64,000 bases of DNA from Hyphomicrobiales bacterium (GTDB lineage: Bacteria; Pseudomonadota; Alphaproteobacteria; Rhizobiales; Rhizobiaceae), in NCBI GenBank assembly GCA_900471485.1, contig UCEU01000014.1, positions 62,001 to 126,000 on the forward strand, in the 5' to 3' direction. The number at the start of each line of letters is the position of its first letter. Position 1 is the first letter of the stretch. Below, piece by piece: positions 53,320 to 61,429 of this stretch. Made by a program: the position numbers and the translations under genes. The notes under the pieces were generated by a model that saw nothing but the letters and a program-made list of their open reading frames with translations, made no database searches and was not told the origin of the DNA.

Positions 53320-53985
53320 TTACGGTAGCCAGGCCCTTGCTGATGCGGCGGCCGAACCGCCGGGCAAGGCGGCGGTCACCGTTCCCGTCGCCATCACCAT
53401 CCGCATCAGTTCCGCGAGGTTTCGGGCCTCCATCTTGGCCATGACGTTGGCGCGGTGAACCTCCACCGTGCGCGCGCTGATGCCTAGGTTGAAGGCGATC
53501 ATCTTGTTCTGCAGACCCTCGAGAACCGCGCTCAGCACCTGATGTTCGCGATGGGTGAGCTGCCGCAGCCGGTTGGTCACTCTTTCGGTGGTCACGGGCG
53601 TCGGCCCGCAGGAGATGATTTCGACGGCGGCGCGGTTTATGGCGGCGATCAGGATCTTGTCGTCGCATGGTCGCTTGATGAAATCCGAGGCACCCGCCTT
53701 CATGGCGCGTACCGCCATCTCCACATCGCCATCGCCGCTTATCAGGATCGCGGGGATGTCGACGTTCAGCGCCCGCAGCTGCTCCAGCAGCTCGATGCCG
53801 TCCATGCGCGACAGTCTCACATCCACGATCAGGCATGCTCTTCCGGACAGCGGCAGCTGGTCGAGAAACGCCGAGACCGTCTTGTGCGCGCGGACCGCGA
53901 AGCCGGCGGATACCAGGAGCAGCGTCAGCGAACGCCTGGGCGTCTCCTCGTCATCGATGATATGAACGGTAAGGTCATTCGTCAT
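53320..53985 (-). CDS. FixJ/NarL-type response regulator
   Basis: A 221-residue two-component regulator. The receiver has acidic residues 11-13, phosphoacceptor Asp55 (CLIVDVRLSRMDG), and Lys104 in the switch loop (DFIKRPCDD). A LuxR-type HTH follows at about 145-205 (LTHREHQVLSAVLEGLQNKMIAFNLGISARTVEVHRANVMAKM). No histidine kinase gene is visible in the window. The start is ATG 53985 after GAAGGAGAG. Its promoter holds site A (54081-54100), the best copy of the repeat motif, which makes it the prime candidate for the regulator of the neighbouring operons. Confidence 0.92.
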   Translation of the reverse strand: MTNDLTVHIIDDEETPRRSLTLLLVSAGFAVRAHKTVSAFLDQLPLSGRACLIVDVRLSRMDGIELLEQLRALNVDIPAILISGDGDVEMAVRAMKAGASDFIKRPCDDKILIAAINRAAVEIISCGPTPVTTERVTNRLRQLTHREHQVLSAVLEGLQNKMIAFNLGISARTVEVHRANVMAKMEARNLAELMRMVMATGTVTAALPGGSAAASARAWLP

Positions 53986-54051
53986 GGCGCACTCTCCTTC
54001 TGGCGGCATGAACAGCAGGGCTGGCTGTCTCGTTCCTCTCGTTGCGGGGCA

Positions 54052-54100
54052 ACGCTAACATGGCTTTTCGCGCGCGGGCTGTAGTATCGTGTAACATCTG
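54052..54100 (-). promoter_or_regulatory. Site A: direct-repeat motif and -10 of the response-regulator gene
   Basis: Read on the minus strand: CAGATGTTAC ACGATACTAC (54100-54081), two 10-bp half-sites one helical turn apart, then exactly 23 nt, then TAGCGT (54057-54052) as -10 candidate. No -35 consensus is present, so an activator bound to the repeats is expected. The half-sites share the pattern NN(G/T)ATGNTAC with sites B, C and D. Confidence 0.6.
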
Positions 54101-54165
54101 TAGGTGCGGTGGCGCGGAAAAATTTTTACCGATCGCGGCGCGGAACAATCCAATGCCTCCGGGAC

Positions 54166-54186
54166 TTCGTATGAGGGTCATACGAA
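54166..54186. promoter_or_regulatory. Perfect 21-bp palindrome upstream of the 81-aa gene
   Basis: Arms TTCGTATGA (54166-54174) and TCATACGAA (54178-54186) are exact reverse complements around GGG. It ends 14 bp before the ATG of the small gene and overlaps its leader, so it could be an operator or an RNA hairpin hiding the ribosome site. Its GTATGA core echoes the half-sites of the nearby repeats. Confidence 0.6.
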
Positions 54187-54200
54187 TGCGGAGAGGAAAG

Positions 54201-54446
54201 ATGATGCGAGAACACGGACGGCGGAGGCTGATGCTCAGACTTCCCGACATCCGGCAGGTTCTGGCCGAGGAGCCTACGGAAGCACTCAATGAAATGTTCG
54301 AATCCTACGCGCTGGCGGCGGATGCGCTGGATCGCTTCAGGCAGCAGATGCCGAAGCCGGAGGCGCTGATCGCGGAGTATTCGCAGCTCTGCCGCGACAT
54401 CGAGCAAGAGGTGATGATCTATTGTTCCGGGCAGGTCGTGCGCTGA
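54201..54446 (+). CDS. Small helical protein, 81 aa, unknown
   Basis: An 81-residue, probably all-helical cytoplasmic protein (LPDIRQVLAEEPTEALNEMF, LAADALDRFRQQMPKPEALI, LCRDIEQEVMIYC). I do not recognise the family. The start ATG 54201 follows GAGAGGAAAG; a longer frame to 54042 runs through the control region and is rejected. It is divergent from the response regulator, convergent with the AI-2E gene, and preceded by the palindrome at 54166. It may be a small adaptor of the same stress system. Confidence 0.65.
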   Translation: MMREHGRRRLMLRLPDIRQVLAEEPTEALNEMFESYALAADALDRFRQQMPKPEALIAEYSQLCRDIEQEVMIYCSGQVVR

Positions 54447-54478
54447 TCCGGCGCGCGCCATGATAACCCTTCGCGTGT

Positions 54479-55588
54479 TCAGGTCGGGGTCTGTGTCGGG
54501 GTCTGCGGTTGCCAGGCCCAGGCGCGCAGCAGCTCGTAGAAGACGCTGAGCACGACCGGTCCGAGGAAGAGGCCGAGCAGACCGTAGGACAGCGTGCCGC
54601 CGATGACGCCGATCAGGATCACGACCATCGGCGTCGACAGGCCCCGTGCCATCAGGATCGGTTTCAGCACATTGTCGACCAGCATCACCGGCACCGCGAC
54701 GATCGTGAAGATCAGCGCGGTGGACGCCGGCCAGGTGAACCAGCCCCAGATGATCGCCGGGACGAGCACGAGGCCGGGGCCGAGCTGTATGACGCAGAGG
54801 ATGAAGACGACGAAGGTCAGCGCGCCGCGCGCCGGAATGTCGAAGAGGGCGAAGCAGAGGCCACAGAGCAGCGTCTGAAGAAACGCGACGCCGATTACGC
54901 CGCGCGAGACGTTGCGCACCGTCATTCCCGCCAGTCTGGCGAAGCCGACACCCTTGTCCCCGGCCACGCGCTTGGCGAGCACCTGGATGGTGGCGGCGAG
55001 CCGTTCGGACATGGTCAGAAAGAAGCCTGACAGGATGACCGAGGCGACGAAGCTCAGGACGCCGCCGCCGATCGAGGCGAGCTTGGCGATGATCACGCCC
55101 GCCACATGCAGGATCGGCTGCTGGAACTTGATGATGGTCGAGGCAAGGTCGCTGGTGACCTGGTTCCAGACGGTGAAGATCTTTTCGCCGACGAAGGGCC
55201 AGTCGCGGACGCTGGGCGGGGCAGGCGGCAGCGTGAAGCTTTCGGACTTCAGCTTGCCGACCAGGATATCCACGGCATCGGCGAAGTTGACCGCGACCAG
55301 TGCCAGCGGCGCGATGATCAGTACCAGGCAGGCGATGACGATGACGGTGGCGGCGATGACCGGCCGGTTGCCGATGAGGCGAGACAGCGCGTCATACATC
55401 GGGAAAAGGGCCACCGCCAGGATGGCCGACCAGGCGACGATCAGCGCGAAGGGGGCGATGAGGAGCAGGGTCCAATAGGTGAAGAGCGCGATGATGCCCA
55501 GCCGGACGAGATCGCTGACGCGCGCCTCGATCGAGATCTGTCCGCTGTCCCTGGGCGCCTGCGCGCTATCGTTCACCTGCTCCATCAC
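54479..55588 (-). CDS. AI-2E family transporter (TqsA/PerM type)
   Basis: A 369-residue inner-membrane protein with about eight hydrophobic segments and the central periplasmic/cytoplasmic loop region around LVGKLKSESFTLPPAPP. The C-terminal LGPVVLSVFYELLRAW and the GGTLSYGLLGLFLGP glycine pattern are typical. The family includes AI-2 exporters and Na+/H+ antiporters, so the substrate is open. Last gene of the minus-strand operon that starts at yiaW. The start is ATG 55588, with in-frame ATG 55585 equally possible. Confidence 0.88.
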   Translation of the reverse strand: MMEQVNDSAQAPRDSGQISIEARVSDLVRLGIIALFTYWTLLLIAPFALIVAWSAILAVALFPMYDALSRLIGNRPVIAATVIVIACLVLIIAPLALVAVNFADAVDILVGKLKSESFTLPPAPPSVRDWPFVGEKIFTVWNQVTSDLASTIIKFQQPILHVAGVIIAKLASIGGGVLSFVASVILSGFFLTMSERLAATIQVLAKRVAGDKGVGFARLAGMTVRNVSRGVIGVAFLQTLLCGLCFALFDIPARGALTFVVFILCVIQLGPGLVLVPAIIWGWFTWPASTALIFTIVAVPVMLVDNVLKPILMARGLSTPMVVILIGVIGGTLSYGLLGLFLGPVVLSVFYELLRAWAWQPQTPTQTPT

Positions 55589-55624
55589 CGCGTCCCCTCG
55601 CGCATGTCGTCGTTCAGCCCGTGC

Positions 55625-56470
55625 TCAGGGTACGGTATCCGGCACCACGTGGCGGAGGCTGCGGTCCTCCATGAAGCCCGACGGCTTCTTCTGGCGCTTG
55701 CCGAGATCGGGCGCGTCGAACTTCACGCGCTCGTAGGGGATGGACTGCAGGATGTGCGAGATGCAGTTGATCCGGGCGCGCTTCTTGTCGTCCGAGGGGA
55801 CGATCCACCAGGGGGCGTGGTTGCTGTCGGTCATCCTGAGCATCTCGTCATAGGCGCGCGTGTAATCCCACCAGCGCTGGTAGGATTCGACGTCCATCGG
55901 GCTCAGCTTCCACTGCCGCACCGGATCGTCGATGCGGCGCCGGAAGCGGCGTTCCTGCTCTTCCTCGCTCACGGTCAGGAAGTATTTGAGCAGCGTCACG
56001 CCGCTCTCGACGATAGCCGCCTCGAAGCGCGGCGCGAGTTCTAGGAAGCGCTGCACCTTCTTTTCGCTGCTGAAGCCCATGACGCGATCGACGCCGGCGC
56101 GGTTGTACCAGCTGCGGTCGAAGATCACGACCTCGCCGGCGGCCGGCAGGTAGTTGATGTAGCGCTGCATGTAGATCTGCGACTTCTCGCGCTCGGTCGG
56201 GGCGGGCAGCGCGATGACGCGGAAGACGCGCGGGCTCACCTTCTCGGTGATGCGCTTGATCATGCCGCCCTTGCCGGCTGCGTCGCGGCCCTCGAAGATG
56301 ATGACGATGCGGGCGCCGGATTTCTTCACCCAGGCCTGGAGATGGGCGAGCTCCACCTGCAGGCGGCCGATCTCCTTCTCATAGTCCCATGACTTCTTTT
56401 TCTTCTTGCCGGCCTTGCCGTTCGCCGATGGCTCCGGGTCGTTGCCCTTGGTTTCCAGTATCTCGTCCAT
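55625..56470 (-). CDS. ppk2: Polyphosphate kinase 2
   Basis: A 281-residue class I PPK2, which phosphorylates NDPs with polyphosphate. Walker A GRDAAGKGG is at 61-69, the Walker B/lid segment FDRSWYNRAGVDRVMGF near 117-133, and the family's C-terminal SDDKKRARINCISHIL is intact. The N-terminus (about 28 residues) is Lys-rich (AGKKKKKSWDY). It lies between sulP and the AI-2E gene, 18 bp behind sulP. PPK2 genes often belong to general stress or phosphate regulons. Confidence 0.94.
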   Translation of the reverse strand: MDEILETKGNDPEPSANGKAGKKKKKSWDYEKEIGRLQVELAHLQAWVKKSGARIVIIFEGRDAAGKGGMIKRITEKVSPRVFRVIALPAPTEREKSQIYMQRYINYLPAAGEVVIFDRSWYNRAGVDRVMGFSSEKKVQRFLELAPRFEAAIVESGVTLLKYFLTVSEEEQERRFRRRIDDPVRQWKLSPMDVESYQRWWDYTRAYDEMLRMTDSNHAPWWIVPSDDKKRARINCISHILQSIPYERVKFDAPDLGKRQKKPSGFMEDRSLRHVVPDTVP

Positions 56471-56488
56471 GGTTCTCCCTCCGTGTTT

Positions 56489-58204
56489 TCAAACGGTACT
56501 GCCTGCCGATGCATTGCCTGTCTGGTCGAAGTTGCCGATCAGCGCGCGCAGGGCTTCCTCCCTGCCGTTGAAGATGTTGTCCGGGCCGATCGCCTTGATG
56601 ACGCCTGCGCGGCCAAGAATGCCGCGGCTCTCCTCGCTGAGGTCGGCGATGGCGAATGTGATGTTGCGCCTGGCAAGGATCTCCGCCACCGTCTCGAGCG
56701 CGGTGGCGCCAGTGCTGTCGATATGGGTGATGGCGCTGGCATCGAGCACCAGACAGCGGGTTTCCGCGGGAAGGCTTTTGGCGACCGAGGTCAGGCGGGT
56801 CCTGATGTAATCGGCGTTGTAGAAGAGGATGCTGCCCTGCACGGCGAAGACGGCGGCGCCATCGACCGGCCGCGCTTCGGGGTGGCGGGCAAGGTCGAAG
56901 AAGCCGTGCCGGCCTTCGATGCGGCCGAGCAGGCCGTCGCGCGGAAACATCGTCTGGCGCAGCAGGTAGACCAGTGTTGCGGCCACCGCGACGATGACGC
57001 CGTTGAGCACGCCGAAGCTGATGGCGCCCCACATGGCGATCAGTGCGAAGATGAACTCCATACGGCTGATGCGCCAGATCTTGCGCAGCTCGTGGACGTC
57101 GATGAGGCTGATCGCCGCCATGGCGAGGATGGCGGCCAGCGCCGGAATGGGAAGGATGCGCAGCGCGCTGTGCAGGAAGACGAGGGCCGCGATCAGCGTT
57201 GCCGCGGAGACGAGGCCGGCCGCCTGCGAGACGCCGCCGGTCGACAGGTTGATCGCCGTGCGGGAATCCGAAACGCTGATCGGAAACGAGCCGAACAGCC
57301 CCGGCGCGATATTGGCGGCGCCTAGGCCGATGAGCTCCTGGTTCGCATCGACCTCTTCGCCGGTGCGCGAGCCGAAGCTGCGGGCCGCGACGATGCCTGC
57401 GCCGAAGCTCACCAGGAAGATCGCGGCCGAGCCGAGTATGATCTTGTCGAGCGGCATCTGGTGAATGGCTGGCAGCGAGAAGCTCGGCAGGCCGCTCGGG
57501 ATATCGCCGACGACGGCGATGCCGCGCCCCTGAAAATCGAAGATGGCCGAGAGCACGACCGAGAGGACGACGACCAGCACCGGACCCGGAACCTTGAGCT
57601 TGAAGGCCCGGACGAGCCACAGCAGCGCGAACATGAAAAGGCCGAGGAGCAGCGAGGGCCAGTGGATCAGGCCGCTCTTGCCGGCGATCTCGACCAGCGG
57701 CGGGACCAATCCGTCGGATTCGATCTTGACGCCGGTGAAGCGGCCGATCTGGCCGACGAGGATCGACAGCGACACGCCGGCGAAGAAGCCGACGAGGATG
57801 GGGCGCGAGAGGAAGCTTGCGAGAACGCCGAGACGCAGCAGCTTGGCGGCGATGCAGCAGATGCCGACGCCGAGAGCCAGTGCTGCGGCGATGGCGACCC
57901 TATCGACCGGCATGCCGGCGGGGTAGGCGGCGACGATCGTTCCCATCGCCGCGGCAAGCACCGTCATGGTGGCCGCATCCGGGCCGACGACCAGGAGGCG
58001 TGAGGGTCCGAAGATCGCGTAGGCGATCGGCGCGACGATGCTGGCGTAGATGCCCGTTTCCGGCGGAAGGCCGGCAATGGCGGGATAGGCGATGGCGCTC
58101 GGCAGACCGACGGCCGCAATCGACAGCCCGGCCGGGATATCGCTCTTCAGCCAATCCCTGCTGAAACCGCTCAGGCCTCGCAACATCGGAAGACTGCCTA
58201 TCAC
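56489..58204 (-). CDS. SulP-family anion transporter with STAS domain
   Basis: A 571-residue transporter: a UraA-like membrane domain of about 12-14 helices (IPAGLSIAAVGLPSAIAYPAIAG, GPDAATMTVLAAAMG, SRTAINLSTGGVSQAAGLVSA) and a C-terminal STAS domain from about residue 455 (AVFAVQGSILFYNADYIRTRL, LVLDASAITHIDSTGATALETV) with the usual DST loop. Relatives carry sulfate, bicarbonate or chloride; the anion cannot be told. It starts at GTG or ATG around 58204 and lies 82 bp behind yiaV. Middle gene of the operon. Confidence 0.92.
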   Translation of the reverse strand: MIGSLPMLRGLSGFSRDWLKSDIPAGLSIAAVGLPSAIAYPAIAGLPPETGIYASIVAPIAYAIFGPSRLLVVGPDAATMTVLAAAMGTIVAAYPAGMPVDRVAIAAALALGVGICCIAAKLLRLGVLASFLSRPILVGFFAGVSLSILVGQIGRFTGVKIESDGLVPPLVEIAGKSGLIHWPSLLLGLFMFALLWLVRAFKLKVPGPVLVVVLSVVLSAIFDFQGRGIAVVGDIPSGLPSFSLPAIHQMPLDKIILGSAAIFLVSFGAGIVAARSFGSRTGEEVDANQELIGLGAANIAPGLFGSFPISVSDSRTAINLSTGGVSQAAGLVSAATLIAALVFLHSALRILPIPALAAILAMAAISLIDVHELRKIWRISRMEFIFALIAMWGAISFGVLNGVIVAVAATLVYLLRQTMFPRDGLLGRIEGRHGFFDLARHPEARPVDGAAVFAVQGSILFYNADYIRTRLTSVAKSLPAETRCLVLDASAITHIDSTGATALETVAEILARRNITFAIADLSEESRGILGRAGVIKAIGPDNIFNGREEALRALIGNFDQTGNASAGSTV

Positions 58205-58286
58205 CGCGGGCTCCTTATCACTTCGTCATCGATATTCCCGAATTGACGCCGGCCCCGCTCGCAAGAACGGGACCGGCCGTCTCCCC

Positions 58287-59444
58287 TCAGTGTTCCAGGA
58301 ACACGTAGTTCATCCAGCTGCTCATTCGCAGCAGCACCTTTCTCAACACCGCGACGTGGTGCCAGTGGTGGGTGTAGACCGCGACCTCGGCGACGACACC
58401 GCCGGGTAGCTGGTAGCCCTCGGTGCTCTCGAGAAGCTCGATGCTGGCGATCGTCTGGCCGGGTGCGGCGCGCTCGGGCGATTGCGGATCGATCAGCGCG
58501 CCCGAGGGCTGCAGCTGGCCTTGCGCCATCACGTCGATGATCCCGTTCACGCGGGCCTTGAAGATCTTGCCGGGGACCGCCTTGAAGGCCACTTCGGCAT
58601 CGTCGCCGACGTTGACGCGCTGCAGCGAGTTCTGGATGAAGGCGGCGCCGAGCATCTGGTCCTGGCTGTCGATGAAGACCATGACCGGCCGCAGCGGAAG
58701 CGGGTTCGCCATCATGCCCGGGCGCAGGAAGACCTGGGTGACGTAGCCGTCGCTGGGAGCGCGGACCGTCGTCTGATCGAGCTCGTATTGCGCATTGGCG
58801 AGCTCGGCCTGCAGGCGGGCGACGGTGGGGTTGGTGCCGTTGATTTCCGATTCATAGGCCAGCTTTGCCTGCGTGGCCTGGGCGCGGGCGGTATCGACCG
58901 CGGCCTCGGCCGTGAGGTAGATGCCCCTGCGGTTTTCGACCTCGAGTTCGGAGTAGACGGCGCCGCGGCCGCTCGACTTCGAGTTTTCGTTGGACGCCTG
59001 GAACTTCTCGAAGGCCTGCAACGAGCGGTCCCTGGAGGCTTCGGCGCCGGTAACGGCCGCGTTGGCGGCGTCGAGCGCGGCTTTCAACTGCAGCACCGTC
59101 TGCTTGGCTTCAGCCAGCGCTGCCGTCTTCTGGTCGACGGTGAACTGATAGGGGCGCGGATCGATGCGGAAGAGAACATCGCCCTTCTTCAGCGGCGCGT
59201 TCGGCGTGACCGGCACCTCGACCACCTGGCCGCCGACCGTCGGGATGACGGGCGCCGAGGTGAAGTAGATGCGGGCGTCGCTGGTGTAGGGATGATTGTA
59301 GCTCATCAGCAGCAACAGCGTCCCGATCAGGAAGATGCCGCCGAGAACCGATGTCGCCAGCGTCCACTGGTTCACCGGGATGCGGAAGATCTTGAAGATC
59401 GCGTAGCAGAGCGCGGCATAGGTGAGGATGAGAAGCAGGTCCAT
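58287..59444 (-). CDS. yiaV: HlyD-family membrane fusion protein (YiaV type)
   Basis: A 385-residue periplasmic adaptor anchored by two N-terminal hydrophobic stretches (LLLILTYAALCYAIF, LATSVLGGIFLIGTLLLLM). A biotinyl-lipoyl half-motif (PVIPTVGGQVVEVPVTPNAPLKKGDVLFRIDP), a long coiled-coil hairpin and the second lipoyl half (RAPSDGYVTQVFLRPGMM) follow. E. coli yiaV and yiaW have the same order and overlap. No inner-membrane pump partner is encoded beside it, so its transport role is unknown. Confidence 0.88.
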   Translation of the reverse strand: MDLLLILTYAALCYAIFKIFRIPVNQWTLATSVLGGIFLIGTLLLLMSYNHPYTSDARIYFTSAPVIPTVGGQVVEVPVTPNAPLKKGDVLFRIDPRPYQFTVDQKTAALAEAKQTVLQLKAALDAANAAVTGAEASRDRSLQAFEKFQASNENSKSSGRGAVYSELEVENRRGIYLTAEAAVDTARAQATQAKLAYESEINGTNPTVARLQAELANAQYELDQTTVRAPSDGYVTQVFLRPGMMANPLPLRPVMVFIDSQDQMLGAAFIQNSLQRVNVGDDAEVAFKAVPGKIFKARVNGIIDVMAQGQLQPSGALIDPQSPERAAPGQTIASIELLESTEGYQLPGGVVAEVAVYTHHWHHVAVLRKVLLRMSSWMNYVFLEH

Positions 59445-59779
59445 CAGGCGTTTTCCTTCTCCGATGCCTCAAGCTCGGCGATGCGCGCATGCAGGCGTGC
59501 GATTTCAGCGTTGGCTTCCTGCGCCGGCGACAGCTTGCCGTCGCTGCGGATGCCCCAGCCGCGATCCTCGCGGTAGATCGTTGCCCAGATGAACAGGAAC
59601 GGCCAGATGGCGTGCAGCGTGAAGAGGCTGACCCAACCGGCGACGTGGATCGCATCCTGATGCGGGTGATTGCGCGCTTTTGCCATCAGGTGCGGGATAT
59701 CGTGTATGGCGATGACGGCGTAGAACAGCGTGATCACCATGAAGAACAGCACGCCCAGTGCAAAATAGTCGAGAAACAC
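59444..59779 (-). CDS. yiaW: DUF3302 small membrane protein (YiaW type)
   Basis: A 111-residue inner-membrane protein with two or three hydrophobic helices (FLDYFALGVLFFMVITLFYAV, VAGWVSLFTLHAIWPFLFIWATIY) and a polar C-terminal coiled stretch (EANAEIARLHARIAELEASE). It starts at GTG 59779 after AAAGGAAGAG; a longer frame to 59893 runs into site B. Its stop overlaps the yiaV start (TGATG). First gene of the five-gene operon. Confidence 0.85.
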   Translation of the reverse strand: MFLDYFALGVLFFMVITLFYAVIAIHDIPHLMAKARNHPHQDAIHVAGWVSLFTLHAIWPFLFIWATIYREDRGWGIRSDGKLSPAQEANAEIARLHARIAELEASEKENA

Positions 59780-59847
59780 GGCTCTTCCTTTCGGCTCGGC
59801 GATATGCGGCCGAACGCGGGAGCGACGGCCGTGACCAGGACGAAAAA

Positions 59848-59896
59848 AGACTAGACCCGCGCGCCGCAGGATGCCCGTAGCATCACGTAACATCTA
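59848..59896 (-). promoter_or_regulatory. Site B: direct-repeat motif and -10 of the yiaW operon
   Basis: On the minus strand TAGATGTTAC GTGATGCTAC (59896-59877), 23 nt (GC-rich), then TAGTCT (59853-59848). Over 24 positions that include the flanks it matches site A at 19. The half-sites agree with each other at 8 of 10 positions when aligned as GATGTTACGT and GATGCTACGG. Start codon is 97 nt from the motif, against 95 nt for site A. Confidence 0.6.
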
Positions 59897-59988
59897 TCGG
59901 ATCATGCGGACCGGCCGGCTTGCGGCGTGCCAACTCCGATGAAAGGACTTCACGATATCGCGAGCGGAATCGCAGCGTCCCCAGGGTC

Positions 59989-60037
59989 TGTAGCTTCCTG
60001 TATCTTACACCGGCGCGGGCGGGCGCTCGGATATAAT
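59989..60037 (+). promoter_or_regulatory. Site C: direct-repeat motif and -10 of the 104-aa gene
   Basis: On the plus strand TGTAGCTTCC TGTATCTTAC (59989-60008), 23 nt of GC-rich spacer, then a consensus TATAAT (60032-60037). The repeats match each other at 8 of 10 positions when read as CTGTAGCTTC and CTGTATCTTA. No -35 box is seen at the usual distance, which supports activator dependence. Confidence 0.6.
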
Positions 60038-60074
60038 GGCTCTCGTATACTTGGCATGAACGGCTGAGGTGACC

Positions 60075-60389
60075 ATGAGCTGGAGAGGAAGCAGTCCGTC
60101 GCAAATGTCCGCCCTGTCGGTGGCGGAGGCGCATTTCCCTGATCAGATCGGCAAGATGCGGCGGCTGTACGACACCAGCGACGCGTTTCGCGGCATGTGC
60201 GATGATCTCGCGGCGGCCGAGCAGACTCTCATCTGTCTCGGCGATCTCCCGGGCCGCGAGCGCGAGCAGCGCCGCAGGGAGTACAGGAGCCTCGTCGAAG
60301 ATCTCGTCATCGAGATCGGCGAGGCCATTGCGCGATCCAATGTCGTGATGCTGCGCCGGTTCGATATCATCAGGCAGAAGGCTCCGTAA
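60075..60389 (+). CDS. Small helical protein, 104 aa, unknown
   Basis: A 104-residue soluble protein, probably a helical hairpin or bundle (AHFPDQIGKMRRLYDTSDAF, CDDLAAAEQTLICLGDLPGR, EYRSLVEDLVIEIGEAIA). No family recognised; it has the general look of the 81-residue protein at 54201 and of short rhizobial stress proteins. Start ATG 60075 follows TGAGGTGACC; an in-frame GTG at 60069 is possible. It is the sole gene behind promoter C and is convergent with the CYTH gene. Confidence 0.75.
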   Translation: MSWRGSSPSQMSALSVAEAHFPDQIGKMRRLYDTSDAFRGMCDDLAAAEQTLICLGDLPGREREQRRREYRSLVEDLVIEIGEAIARSNVVMLRRFDIIRQKAP

Positions 60390-60429
60390 GGTCGCACGCC
60401 GGAAACACGCGGCGAAAATCGGACGGGCT

Positions 60430-60900
60430 TCAGGAAAGCGGCTGCTGGCTCATGGCCATCGCGCGGTTGGAATATCGCTTGTCGCCGGTGATCTCATGGC
60501 CCAGCCAGGCGGGCAGGGCGGGACGGGCATCCTCGCGATCCATCTCGATCTCGGCGACGACCAATCCCCTATAAGCCCCGGCGAACACGTCCACGTCCCA
60601 CTTGTTGCCCTTGTGGCGAACGATGTAGCGGGTCTTTTCGATGACGCGGCTGCCTGCGTGCAGGATCAGTTCCCGGGCTTCGTCGGCCGGGATCGCATAT
60701 TCGTATTCCTGCTTCGCAAGGCCCGCCGTGTGGATCTTGATCGTCAGCAGTCCGGCGCGGCGGTCGATCAGCCGCACCCGGATCGAGGTCTTCTCATCCC
60801 GGGACAGGTAGGCTTGCTGCAGGAAGTGCGAACCGCCTGCGTTGCTGCGCCACCTGTCATCCCTGACCAGGAATTTTCGCTCGATCTCGATCGCTTTCAC
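60430..60900 (-). CDS. CYTH-domain protein (inorganic triphosphatase type)
   Basis: A 156-residue CYTH/triphosphate-tunnel metalloenzyme. The diagnostic EIERKF near the N-terminus is the ExExK motif, and alternating charged strands follow (SIRVRLIDRRAGLLTIKIH, EYEYAIPADEARELI, WDVDVFAGAYRGLVVAEIEMD). Length and motif fit the short bacterial NeuTTM group that hydrolyses inorganic tripolyphosphate, which fits the ppk2 gene 4 kb away. It lies 32 bp behind the 153-residue gene on the same strand and shares its promoter. Confidence 0.92.
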   Translation of the reverse strand: MKAIEIERKFLVRDDRWRSNAGGSHFLQQAYLSRDEKTSIRVRLIDRRAGLLTIKIHTAGLAKQEYEYAIPADEARELILHAGSRVIEKTRYIVRHKGNKWDVDVFAGAYRGLVVAEIEMDREDARPALPAWLGHEITGDKRYSNRAMAMSQQPLS

Positions 60901-60932
60901 ACGGGCATGTCCCTTGTTTCACGCGGCGGGCG

Positions 60933-61394
60933 TCAATCGACCGGCGGTTCCCAGGTCAGGAAGAGGCCGACGTCGCCGGGAATGCCCTCGGGAAAGTTGA
61001 TGATCAGTGCCTTGAGGCCATAGCCCTGCGGCTTTGCCAGCTGCTCGAAGAGGTCGAAGATTTCCTTCGCCTTTCCCTGCAGGGTCTTCTGCCAGCCCGG
61101 CAGGCTGTTGTTGATGGCACGCCCGCCATCCTCGCAGAAGCTCGAGGGGAAGCTGTAGATCATCGCCTCGTACTTGCCATCCGCCGCCGCCTTCATGACG
61201 AGGCGCTTGATCATGGCGCGTTCGTTTTCGCTGATGTGCTCGCGGAAGAAGTCCTCCACGAACTCGGCGTGTTTCTTGGCCTCGCGCGCCTTGACCTTTT
61301 CGTCGCGCTCCATTTCCGCCATCTGGAGCTCAAGGGCTTTCTTGCGCAGGTCCTCGGCGCTGGCCATCGGATTGGGCACGGATGTCGCTGTCAT
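60933..61394 (-). CDS. Conserved hypothetical protein, 153 aa
   Basis: A 153-residue protein: an N-terminal charged helix (LRKKALELQMAEMERDEKVKAR, coiled-coil-like) followed by a compact domain (YEAMIYSFPSSFCEDGGRAI, GWQKTLQGKAKEIFDLFEQL, YGLKALIINFPEGIPGDVGLFLTWEPP). No known family; cytoplasmic. The start is ATG 61394 after CCTGGAGGAA; longer frames lie antisense to the upstream gene. It heads a two-gene unit with the CYTH gene and has site D at its promoter. Confidence 0.75.
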   Translation of the reverse strand: MTATSVPNPMASAEDLRKKALELQMAEMERDEKVKAREAKKHAEFVEDFFREHISENERAMIKRLVMKAAADGKYEAMIYSFPSSFCEDGGRAINNSLPGWQKTLQGKAKEIFDLFEQLAKPQGYGLKALIINFPEGIPGDVGLFLTWEPPVD

Positions 61395-61429
61395 GTCGAA
61401 TTCCTCCAGGCTCCTTGATCGTGGCCGTG

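Larger units (their letters stand above)
59780..60074. promoter_or_regulatory. Divergent promoter region of the yiaW operon and the 104-aa gene
   Basis: A 295-bp non-coding stretch containing two copies of the direct-repeat motif facing outward: site B (59877-59896, toward yiaW) and site C (59989-60008, toward the 104-aa gene). Between them I see nothing further except a mildly AT-rich 59940-59960. Confidence 0.6.
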
